DNA of 64,000 nucleotides, taken from Neoscytalidium dimidiatum (Eukaryota > Ascomycota > Dothideomycetes > Botryosphaeriales > Botryosphaeriaceae). This document shows positions 1-9,800 of the stretch, piece after piece; position 1 is the first letter of the stretch; each line of letters opens with the position of its first letter. The notes beneath the pieces were generated by a model. The model worked only from the letters and a program-made list of their open reading frames with translations. It was not told where the DNA came from and made no database searches. The position numbers were made by a program, and so were the translations under genes. The DNA lies in NCBI GenBank assembly GCA_037367355.1, contig CM074703.1, positions 186,001 to 250,000 on the forward strand, read 5' to 3'.

Positions 1-1163
1 GAAACATACTCTCACTCATGACTCGGTCCTTGCTGAACACCTGGCTGATACGTTGTGATAGCTCTGCGACCGAGTGTTTCCGGACAAGATAGATGACCAT
101 GTGGAACTTCTGCGCGGAGTTAATAATAACAGACTTGCCATGGGAGGGAATCAAGGATAAGCCTTTCTGGCTGGCAATTCATGCGCCTGAGAGAAGATAT
201 ACCCTTGGTCCACTTGCCTTCTGCGTCAACGCGTACGTGACCTGGACGCTATTGTTATAGTTCGGAATCTTGCGGATGAGGTCCGTAATGTCTGCCGGCC
301 GCGTCGAGCCAGGTTTGTTTTTTAGGCCCTTGAAGTTCGACTTCACCTCGTCCCCGTTGACCCTGACCTCCAACTGATGTGGGAAAGCTATGTCTGCAGC
401 TGCGTAGGGCGCGAGGACAGGATCGGCGGCCGAAAAGAGCATTACCCGCATGGAGCTGTCCGCTTTCAAGCGGGCAGCGGCATCTTGAGATAATTGTACC
501 GTGGTCTGGGTATTCTGACGGTTGCTGGGTAGCACTAGCAATAGTCAGCGTGCGCCGCAGACTCATGGAATTCTGAGATGTGCTTATTACCTTGGAGCTC
601 AAGTGTCGGGGCCAAAGCCTCCTCTATGTCATAGAAGGGGCTTGGCTTGAATGAGAAGCGGGCTGTTCCTTGCTCAGCATGGGGGTCGGCGAGATTGCGA
701 CATCGTACGTACGCTGGTAGAGAGAAACGCGCGGACGCGGCGGGAGATTCATGACGGGAGCAGGCCGGTGTTGAGTGGGCACAGATACCGAATTGACTGG
801 CGAGACAGAATCCGGGTAATCTGGGATATGCGACTGGTGTGGCGTGGGGGGTGGAGGGGTCTGGCCGTGGTTGTAGATGCGGTAACGAATGCGCTGGATG
901 GCGTTTGCATCGCCGCGTTGGGCGTAGGTATTGAGGACTGGAGGGCATCAGCGACGGGCTGGCAGGGCTCCACACGGGGAATCGCTCGAGGGCGGGCTAG
1001 AGAGAGACCTACGCTGGATGATGCGCTCTTGCAGAGCAGCCTTGACGCCGGAGACGGGCAGATCTTCGGACCTGCATATTTCCTTCAAATCATTGTTTAT
1101 CAAGGTCTTGAGACGTGGGTGGAGGCTGTTGGCTTGCTGCTGGAGCGACTGTCCAGAGGCCAT
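1..1163 (-). CDS. SIZ1: SUMO E3 ligase of the PIAS/Siz family, 5' part (3' end outside window)
   Basis: It transfers SUMO from the E2 Ubc9 to nuclear targets. Proposed coding exons, read leftward: 1163-1013, 937-713, 668-591, 534-218 and 109-<1; all junctions keep frame. Residues about 8-45 form a SAP DNA-binding domain (helix-turn-helix with LKTLINNDLKEICRSEDLPVSG). After a proline-rich linker (residues 75-120) comes a PINIT domain with FKPSPFYDIEEALAPTLELQ, MRVMLFSAADPVLAPY and FKGLKNKPGSTRPADITDLI, continuing in the last visible exon with FHMVIYLVRKHSVAEL. SAP plus PINIT in this order is diagnostic of the family; the SP-RING catalytic zinc finger is expected beyond the left edge and is not seen. 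The intron 217-110 begins with GC (AAG|GCAAGT) and ends with AG, a GC-AG intron. The start is the only ATG preceding the SAP domain. The S. cerevisiae paralogues SIZ1/NFI1 and S. pombe pli1 are equally good names. Confidence 0.88.
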
Positions 1164-1870
1164 GGCGTCGCAGCGCGGCGCGGGTAACGCACAAGGTTCG
1201 GGGGGAGGCTAGAGGAGCAAAGGCGGCTCACGGCGATGCACGGGACGTGGGTGGGCGCGTGGCGGCGGCAGAGGCATGAACGACGGGTTGCGCGGGCGCG
1301 GGGGGGAGGGAAGAAGTCGGGGCATGCTGAGGCGCGCGAGCTGGTGTTGAAGGGCAGACGTCGTAGTTGCCCGTTCGGTCACTGCTCCAAGCCCGTCGGC
1401 CCTCCGCGCCTGCCCGCCATTTATTTTTTTCGTCTGAAACACCACCACGGCTGCGGCGGCCAGACCCTAAGCTCTACGCAAGGCGCTGGATCTACATTGC
1501 ACTGCGCTGCCAGCATGCACGCGGCCAAAAGCGCAGCTTCAGCGGTCGGGCTGGTGCTGCGGTCGGCGAGTCGGAGGGCAGCGCGGGCGCCGCGAGCCTG
1601 GGGCGCCAAGGCTGAGGTAAAATCTGGCCGCGGCTGCGCCGCTCTCACCGCCCGGCCGGGTCCTGCCTGCCGCTTTGCCCAGCGAGCGTCGGCGGCGCGG
1701 CGGCGAATTTCCGCCAGTGCTGCCGCCACCAAAAATTCCACCCCCAAAAGCCGACCGGGACGCGTCCACACTGCGCCTGCAACCTGACAGGTCCACACAC
1801 ACACACGACGTTTCTTCCCACCACCACCACCACCACCACCACCACTTCCGCCCATCACCGTCTCCCCGCA
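1164..1870. promoter_or_regulatory. Divergent intergenic promoter between the SUMO ligase and DUF2423 genes
   Basis: This GC-rich 707-bp spacer separates two divergently transcribed genes and should carry both promoters and 5' leaders. Long open frames cross it on both strands, but they look like the chance frames of GC-rich DNA and show no domain. A CCA trinucleotide repeat lies at its right end, just before the DUF2423 start codon. No TATA box was convincing. Confidence 0.4.
1818..1845 (+). repeat. (CCA)9 microsatellite in the 5' leader of the DUF2423 gene
   Basis: Nine CCA units run without interruption and end 25 bases before the start codon at 1871. It is probably transcribed as part of a C/A-rich leader, typical of highly expressed fungal genes. 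Length polymorphism between strains is likely. Confidence 0.8.
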
Positions 1871-2525
1871 ATGGCTAAGGGCGCCCGTTCCAGCGTTCGC
1901 AAGACGAACAACAAGGCCCTCAAGGCCCGTGTCTTCGGCCCCGTCGAGACCGCCCGCACCGAGCGCCTGTCGCAAAAGCTTCTCGAGCTCGCCCAGCAGC
2001 CGCGCCCCCAAAAGAACGAGATGGAGGTTGAGAAGGATGGTCAGCAGCTCCACGTCATTCCTGCCTCTTTAAACATCCCCACTGACTCCCCTTCAGAGCC
2101 CGAGAACAGCGACGCCCAAGAGAAGGCTCTGGCTGACCAGGCAGAAGGTTCGTCTCCGTGCTTTTCTTGGTCTATTCCTGCCTCTCTCCTTTCCAGCACG
2201 AAGGACAACAACAGGAAAGACAACATGGACGCAGCCGAGGAAGAATCTTTCTATCACTTCCTGGGACTAGCGGGGGACATTACCGGCTTTACCGCCCAAG
2301 GCGATCTTGGTTTGCGCCTTTGACAACCTTGAACACCCCTGCTAACTCTTCTGCTGCTCAGCTATGGAGGTCGACGGCGCGAAGCCTTCCATGTCTAGCC
2401 TGAAGAAGAAGACCGGTCGTGTTCAGAAGAAGAGGCGTGGCAAGGCCACCTCGACCATCACTTTCAAGAATTTCCGTACCGGCGCCCGGAAACCTGCAGT
2501 GCAGAAGAAGGGCGGCAGGCGGTAG
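1871..2525 (+). CDS. DUF2423 / UPF0642 (YBL028C- and LLPH-like) small basic nuclear protein
   Basis: The product resembles the small lysine-rich nucleolar family that includes S. cerevisiae YBL028C and human LLPH; in yeast the protein is linked to pre-60S particles, and a ribosome-assembly role here is inferred from the family. Exons 1871-2147 and 2362-2525 encode 146 residues. The N-terminus MAKGARSSVRKTNNKALKAR followed by VFGPVETARTERLSQKLLEL is the family signature. The C-terminus is a basic tail (KKKTGRVQKKRRGKA ... FKNFRTGARK ... KKGGRR) typical of nucleolar targeting. The acceptor is preceded by a clear TGCTAAC branch point. A second donor at 2310 is also in phase and would give a 52-bp intron and a 200-residue protein, so exon 1 may extend to 2309. 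The start is the first ATG after the leader. Confidence 0.82.
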
Positions 2526-2916
2526 TGTTTTGGACGATAATTCGGCATACGATACCCATCATCGACGGCGAGAGCATTGTAATGGAGTTTGTGACGGCCC
2601 TAAGGCGTTTCGGTTTCTGGTATTTTCTCGCAAGCTCCACGGATTTCGGAGCTTCGACCAGGGTATAAATAAAATTAAATTCTTGCCTTCCCGACCATTT
2701 TCGTTGACATCCAAACCAGTCTGCGTAACAACTACGTGGTGTTTGGATCTTTCGCGCCCGTGGCAACTGCCACTGTGCACCTAGCTGTCTACTACCCAAG
2801 CCATCTGCTTCTTTACCCGTCTGATGCCACGCTGTTCATTCAAACACGGCTACTATTTAACCCTCTTTGCCGCGTTTTCCATGTAACCCGCTATTCCTCC
2901 GTATCAAACCGCCGTT
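2526..2916. other. Intergenic: 3' region of the DUF2423 gene and leader of the next frame
   Basis: About 390 bases of mixed composition. The first part should be the 3' UTR of the DUF2423 gene, with an AT-rich TATAAATAAAATTAAAT segment near 2663 that could serve in polyadenylation. The rest is pyrimidine-rich. No coding signal was seen. Confidence 0.4.
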
Positions 2917-3576
2917 ATGGTTAGTTTCGAAGATCAACCCACAAGCGACCCTTCACAGCTGCCGAATGGCTACCCTGTTCCTCCTCGCTCGCCCACTCCG
3001 CCCGCCGCACCTATCCCCATTAGACCTCACGCCAACTCCGCACTCCCACGCGCCATCGTACGTTCGAGCCCTCACGCCCACACCGTCGAAATGGACTCTG
3101 ATCGTGTCTTGCAGGAAGTAGAAGACATAACGGACCTTCCTAATGGCGTGACACCGATCAGCTCTCAGCAGACCTCTCGGGGTATTGATGATTTTCCCGG
3201 AGCAGTACAGCCGGTATCTCAGTCATCCGTCGTCGCTAGCAGAGGCATTGTGGTTGAACCGGAAGGAGTAAACGATGGAGACCCCCGCCAGCAAGACCAT
3301 GGAGGACAAACGACCCGGCCGTATCCGGCCACCGAACATGCCCAAACAGGAGTGGATCCTGAATCCGTAGTAGAACCGCTTGAGCCTATTTTTGGACGAG
3401 CCAACACACCATCAAGACCCTCCCGACCAGAGAGCCCCAGCGCAATCATGAGGCGAAGCGCTCGATATGGCCCGTCCGGGAATTTGTGGCACAGTACAGA
3501 AGAGAGCCGGCACGAGGGAGAGCGAGGGGCGGCGCAGCGAACTTCTACACCTGGATCACGCCACGGGGGACCGTAG
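2917..3576 (+). CDS. Hypothetical disordered protein (219 aa)
   Basis: An uninterrupted frame from ATG to TAG. I recognise no family. The sequence is rich in Pro, Ser, Arg and Asp with no predicted hydrophobic core: a Pro-rich start (YPVPPRSPTPPAAPIPIRP), an acidic middle (MDSDRVLQEVEDITDLPNG) and a Ser/Arg-rich end (NTPSRPSRPESPSAIMRRSARYG). The motif LPNG occurs twice, near residues 15 and 75. It has no signal peptide or membrane segment. It is flanked by a DUF2423 gene on the same strand 390 bp upstream, and a 19-base A tract follows 240 bp downstream. The composition is consistent with a real intrinsically disordered protein, but a chance open frame cannot be ruled out without transcript or homologue support. 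Confidence 0.4.
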   Translation: MVSFEDQPTSDPSQLPNGYPVPPRSPTPPAAPIPIRPHANSALPRAIVRSSPHAHTVEMDSDRVLQEVEDITDLPNGVTPISSQQTSRGIDDFPGAVQPVSQSSVVASRGIVVEPEGVNDGDPRQQDHGGQTTRPYPATEHAQTGVDPESVVEPLEPIFGRANTPSRPSRPESPSAIMRRSARYGPSGNLWHSTEESRHEGERGAAQRTSTPGSRHGGP

Positions 3577-4048
3577 GGTTGGAATATCTTCTTGTTCACG
3601 CGCCCTTCTTTTCTTTTCATCTCAAAGAAGGTAGAATCCATACATTAGATCTAATCGTAATTCTTTCAGCTATACATTGTAAATCTAGTGCTTGACAAAT
3701 CAAGATCCACGCGCCTGTATACTACAGGCTGTCAAATGATAGCCACACGAGGACTTGCAAACGTAACAAGGAATTTTAATCAGGTATTGAAGGCTTAATC
3801 ACACAATCTTCCAATCAAAAAAAAAAAAAAAAAAACCAATGGTGCAACGCTCATCTCTTCTCGGATTTGCGTTGTGTTTGGCGGTGTGTCTTTTTGGTGG
3901 GGGCCGAAACATGGCGGGGAACTTCGCGTCAGCTGCAAGGATTCAACATACATTCAATACGCAAAAACCGTATTTCCTGCCGGGCGCCTAATACATCGCA
4001 GGACTCTGTCGATTAGCCACATGATTAAAAGCTATAATCATCGTTGAC
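3577..4048. other. Intergenic spacer with a 19-base A tract
   Basis: A 470-bp AT-richer spacer containing an uninterrupted run of 19 A at 3817-3835. It should hold the 3' UTR of the upstream hypothetical gene and the promoter of the STAND-type gene. No open frame of interest. Confidence 0.5.
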
Positions 4049-5163
4049 ATGGCCGACGGGCTCGGGGTCGCCGCTTCCGCCATCGAGGTCGCCAATTTCG
4101 GCTTCAAGCTCTCCCAAAGCCTCTACGGCTACATTGCAACGGTCTCGACCGCCGATAGACGTATCCAAGAGATTGCTACTAAAGTAGACCTGACAACCGC
4201 CGTAATTCAAGAGGTCGGTGTTATCTTTGATGGGCCGGAGATCAAGGCTCTGCGCAAGGAAAGCGCCGTTACGACGGCCAAAAATACGCTCCGCGAATGC
4301 ATTCAGACCTTCGAGGAGATTGAGGACGCTCTGATTAAGTCTAGGAAAAACAGATTCCTCTTTCCATTCAAGACTGGCAAGATCACCGCCTTGAGTGCCA
4401 GCTTGGAGAGCTTGAAGAGCAATCTGAGCTTGCTGCTACACGTGCTCCAGCACGCGCGTCAGATCGCCACGGATCAGGAGGCGCGAGAGGAGGCCAAAAG
4501 GCGAATTATTGATAGAGATGAAGCAATTCGGATTCTTTATAAGGAACTCTCTATCCAGGGTGATGAGCGGCCGACAAATCAACGCACCGGGGATATTTTC
4601 ATAAACCTTTATGAAAACACCAACACGATACAGAAGCAAGTCCAGGACCAAGGTCAACAAGATCGAGACACTCAATCACGTACCACAACCGAGGAAGAAA
4701 AGGAGCTACACACCTCAGACAAGAAATGTGCTTCTTCAAACCCAAAATCGGGCAATGTCCCCGTCTCGTCCATGACACTTCCATCAACTCAACACCAAAA
4801 CACAGCAAATCCAGCATCCTCAGAACTAGCCTCCTGCGTCTCCGCCCTCAAAGACCTCATCTCCCACATCGAACGCATGCAAGAGGTCCTCACCGACCCC
4901 TCAGACAACCACCACCACCACCACCACCACCACCACCACCAGCAACACAAACGCAACCTCTCCACCGCCTACGCCTCCACCGCACAAACCCTCAACGCCG
5001 TCCTCCCCCGCTACTGCGACATGAGCACGCCTTTCTCCCTCCCCGCACCCCAGCAGCAGCAGCAGTCCTCCACGCCGAGCAAGCTCGCAAGCCCCACGTC
5101 CCCCTTCGGAACGCTGAGTCCCGCATGCGTCGCGTACTCCCCGACCTCCCCGACCTCTCCGGC

Positions 5164-5207
<44 letters not shown>

Positions 5208-5449
5208 GCGTCGCCTACGGCAGCGGCCACTCCCCATGGTCACCAGCGTACTCCCCACAGTCACCAACACGCCCGCCCCTCAGCCCGAGCTTCGGCCAGG
5301 CAACCCGGAGCTACAAGCCCCCGCAGCCGGCGTTGTCGCGCAGCGAGGAAACCGAATGCGATGACGACGTGCTTGTCTCGGTCCCGAGTCAAGCCGATGC
5401 CGGCGAGGCATTCGGCCCTCCTGGGTGGCCCGCCGCTGAGCCGAGATGC

Positions 5450-5480
<31 letters not shown>

Positions 5481-5833
5481 AGAAGAAGGCGCGGGCGAGC
5501 CCGTTCGCCGGCCATGCCGCCATCTTCGAGGCGGGTGGCATTGATGCGGCGGGAGGCCTGGAAGAGGAGGAGATCTTCACGTACGCTGACGAAACGGAGA
5601 GAGAGGGCGGTGGCGGCACTCGCGCGCTGGATACCAGACGCTATCACTATCTTGTCGAGCCGCGCGTCGACATCGAGTCGGAGAGCGAACAGCGGCGGAA
5701 GCGCAGTCGGCAGGATGACGAGAAGGCGGGGGCGGAGGGGGGAAACGAGCATTTTCTTCCAAAGGGGGCGAGGGAGGACGGTGAGAGCGCGGTTGATCTG
5801 CTTCTGAGGGAGTGGACGAATGTGCTTGACTGA
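4049..5833 (+). CDS. Orphan fungal STAND N-terminal-domain protein with poly-His, poly-Asp and poly-Lys tracts
   Basis: A single-exon gene of 594 residues. Residues 1 to about 150 (MADGLGVAASAIEVANFGFK, then LSQSLYGYIATVSTADRRIQ, LRECIQTFEEIEDAL, LESLKSNLSLLLHVLQHARQ) look like the all-helical N-terminal domain found on fungal NLR/STAND proteins (PigL_N / SesA-like group), normally followed by a NACHT or NB-ARC domain. Here there is no P-loop; instead a low-complexity tail follows: 10 His (288-297), a Gln run, RNA polymerase II CTD-like YSPTSPTSP at 363, 14 Asp (373-386), SPAYSPQSPTRPPLSP, and KKR plus 11 Lys (468-481). A coiled-coil-like acidic/basic C-terminus ends the protein. Family knowledge suggests signalling or regulated cell death; that is inference here. 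The lysine tract could act as a nuclear localisation signal. No intron is evident. Confidence 0.72.
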
Positions 5834-6887
5834 GCGTGATAGAGCAGGCAGAGCTGTACGTCCATCGTATTCGATCGTCTGGAAGTTCCAGAAAAGAAAA
5901 AAAAAATACGATCTGTACGCCGTGCTAATATAGTCTGTACCATTGACAGAGCGATTACAAGGTTAGACTTGAGGAGGGCAGCACCAACTCAAGCACGAAA
6001 GCTTTTGTAAGCACTCCTTCATGCGGGTCATCGATGAGCACGCTGTATATCACCTGCCCACACTGAGACAAAGGGATAAATAGATCAATACTTTTTAACG
6101 GCACCATGCAAACTACACTACTACTTCACAGAAAATGTATACACCAAATCGTCTTCATTTGCGCCTACTTCGTGCTAAACCAGTACAACTGATCACCGCC
6201 ACAACCCATACAATCGTGACTACATCCTCCCTCATTCCACTGCCAATAGTCCCATTCACCTCCCCTACCAGTCTTCCTATCACCCATCACCCTTCATTTC
6301 CTTTCCCACACGGAAACCCAAAAAAGACTTCACATCCAGAACCACAGCGGAAAGACCAAGGTTCAGAAATCGAATTAAGGCTCTGAGTTTTACATTGGAA
6401 AGAAGGAAAGATGACAGGATGAAGGGGGGGAAAAAAAAAAGATGATCTTTCTCCGTGGACCGCATGAATCAGCAAGGAAAAAGAGAGAAAATAGATTAAC
6501 AGATAACTCATGCCTCCATAAGAGTATGATCCCCAAACACACGCTCAAGCACAGAGAAATGTGGAAAAGAAACCGTCCTCCATTTTCAGAGATGTAAGAC
6601 AGTCAAAATCTCGTGCTGGTGCTGCTTTGACGTTCGCAGAGGAAAGAGCCACGCCCCTTTGAAAACAAAAGCCACCATTCTCGTAAAACTCCGTTTGTTT
6701 GAGTTGTTCCGAATACCCCGTGTTACCCAAACCATAAAAATAGTTTTCCCCCATGTTATCGTGATGATGAATGATGATGACGTCTGGAAGAAAGAACTTT
6801 GTCTATCTCAATCAACCTGTAGAGAAGGAAAATGAAATGGTGCTCCTTGTTCTTGCAACCTTCACACCTGTCGTCTTCCAAAACGCA
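5834..6887. other. Convergent intergenic region
   Basis: About 1.05 kb between two genes ending towards each other. It holds short A runs near 5900 and 6430, T/C-rich stretches and the 3' UTRs of both neighbours. Short open frames on both strands have no recognisable domain. I see no RNA gene or repeat worth naming. Confidence 0.5.
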
Positions 6888-9800
6888 TTACGTACGCCCT
6901 GAACCCGAGGCTAGAGGGGTGCCCGCGCTCGAAACCGGACCTGTCGACGGCCTGACGCTCGCGCTACCACCGTCGTCAAAGTCGGCAAATTGCGGGTACT
7001 CTTCTGTCTCCTCCTTGAGTTTGTTGATGCATGTCTCCTCAATGAGATTTGCATCTTGGTACAGGATACTCGTGTCTTCGTTATAGGTGCGGCAGTTGTT
7101 GCACAGGAGCGCCATGTCTTGCCGGAATTGCCGTGTGTGTTGGTACTCCTTCTTGTTGATCTTCTTCTTAATTTGGTCCATGCAGATCGGCTTGGTGATG
7201 ATCTGATAGTAGTCGGGGTACTCGTTCCGGTCAGGTAATTGGATGAATGGGTCGATGATGCCACGGGGCGCGAGATCCTCGCCTGGTGCTGGAGCCTCTT
7301 CCAAGTCGTTAAGCGTTTCATAGACGTTATTGAGGATCTTCTGCAGCGCCTGACGATCCTCGGTGCTGAGCGTCTCGGTAACCTTGGCGCCACGGCCACG
7401 CTTACGAGGTGCAGGCGTCGTCTCGCCGTCCAGAGATGCTTCGTCAGCCTTCCGCTTGTCAGCCTTGGGTTTCCGGCCACGCTTCTTTGGTTGCGGTTCT
7501 TCCGAGCTCTCGCGAGACACAGCTGGAGACTCGACGACCTCAAATTCGCGAGTTCGCTTCTCCTTGTTTCCAGCCCGCCGTACTTTGGCAGCTTCTTTTC
7601 GGGCAATTGCCGCTTCGATCGTGTCATCGTCGTTATCCACGGCTTCCAGCCATTGTTCTTCTGTGAGGCCGTCATCATACTTGACAGCTCTCCTCTCACG
7701 GGCTCCACGACCATAGGATTCCTCAATCTCTTCGACAACGGCATTGTCATCGTTGACGTAGATATCCGGCAGTTCGCCTTCGGAAAACAGACGAGGCAAT
7801 TTCTTGTCTGGGCCATAATCATCTTCCTTGGCCCGCCGCTCGTCGATCTCACGGAAGACGGTAAGCTCATCTTCAGAACGCATCATGATCATGTTGAGAT
7901 CCTCGTCGTCCATCTCGGCTTGCTCAAGGTTGTCAGCAGCCTCAGCAGACTCAAGCATGATCCTTAGCATGGCATCACGTTCTTCGTTGGTGGATTTGTT
8001 ATCGAATTTACCGGCTTGAATGACCTTGCCGTCCATGTCGAGCTTGAAATTTGCGCGCTCCAGGATCTTCTCTTCAACGGAGTTTGAACTGATGAGACGG
8101 AGAATGCGAACTTCGTTCTTCTGACCGATACGATGAGCACGATCCTGAGCCTGAAGATCCTGATGAGGATTCCAGTCTGAGTCATAGATGATAACGGTAT
8201 CAGCAGACTGAAGGTTCAGTCCAAGACCACCGGCGCGAGTGGAAAGAAGGAAACAGAAATACGGAGAGCCCGGGGCGTTGAAAAGCTTCAGAAGCTCAGA
8301 TCGATCATCAGCCTTGGTGGAACCATCGAGACGCAGGTACTGGAGACCCCTCAAGCGTAGGAAATCTTCCATAATGTTCATGATTTGCGTCATCTGAAAG
8401 AACATCAAGACTCTATGACCCGTCGCTCTGAACTTTGGCAGAATCCTGTCCAGTAGTTCGAATTTACCGGCAGTACGCCAAAGCAGGTCGTTGGTGCCTC
8501 TGCCAGGGTTGATCTGATCCTCGACCTCCTCGAAAACGAAGGGATGGTTGCAGAGTTTGCGCAGCTGCATGAGCATGTTGCTCAAACCACGCATACCCGT
8601 CTTGCCGCCCTTGCCATCGCTAACCATGAGCCTGTTATGGTTGACGAGTTGCTTGTACAGCTTGGCTTGGAGTGCGGAGAAGGTACACTTGATGACGCGC
8701 TCTTGCTTGTCGGGAAGGTCCTTCTCCACATCCTTCTTGAGACGGCGCAGCAAGAAGGGCCGAAGCACCTTGTGAAGACGACGAATGACGAGCAACTGCT
8801 CTTCTTCTGTGAGTTCCATCTTATCTTGGCCGCCAGTGTTCGCAAATGGTGTGTTGAACCACTCGTCGAACGACTTGACAGACTTGAAGATGTTTGGTAG
8901 AACGAAGTTGAGCAGTGCCCACAGTTCAGGAAGGTTGTTTTGAAGGGGAGTACCGGTAAGGATGAGACGGTAGCGCGTCGTGTAGTACTGGGTAATGGTA
9001 CTGCTGAGCTTGGATTGTGCGTTCTTCATACGATGACCTTCGTCGACGATCATGTGCAGCCACTTGATCTTACTCAGAATCGGGCGGTCCTTGATGATGA
9101 ACTCGTAGGTTGTAAGCAGAACTTGGAACTGTCCCCAGCGGATTTGCTGCTGTTGCTGCTTGCGCTGCTGAGGTGGACCCTTGTAGACGATGCGCTGAAC
9201 ACTTGGCGCCCACTTTTCAAACTCGTTGTTCCAGTTCGTTAGAGTACTGAGTGGAACAATGACCAAGTAGGGACCGGGCTGTTGCTTCTTCTCGATCAAG
9301 TAAGTGATCAAACTGATTGTCTGGATAGTCTTGCCGAGACCCATCTCGTCGGCCAGAATACCGTTCAAGTTGTTGTTGTATAGTGAGATCATCCACTGCA
9401 GACCCTTGAGCTGGTACTCTTTGAGCTTACCGCCAACCAGGTTCGACGACTGTTCAGTGACCTCCTCCTTGATGCGATGGGCAACCTCGTAGTAATCCAC
9501 CTTGTTAGACCTCTTGTTCGGGTCGTCCTCATCGAGATCGCTGTCGTCCTCTTCGGAATCGGACGGGGGTGCATCTCCGCCAAACCTGTCGGCAGCGCTT
9601 CTCTGTTGCTCCTTGACCGAGGCAGCGAGCTGGTTGAGGAAACCATCGGTCTGCTTGAGTAGATGGGAGATACGAGTATCCTTGGCTTGGCCAAGCAGCT
9701 TGAGATAGGTCTCCTCGTCGTTTGCCTTCAAAGCCTGGAGACGCTGCTTTGCGGTACGCTCGACACGCTTCTGCTCTTCCTTTTCGATGTTCTGGTGTGT

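Noticed and set aside
5834..6887. Small frames at 6135-6386 (plus) and 6280-6754 (minus)
   Set aside because: Low-complexity Pro/Ser/Thr and Phe/Ser translations of C/T-rich DNA within two 3' UTRs.
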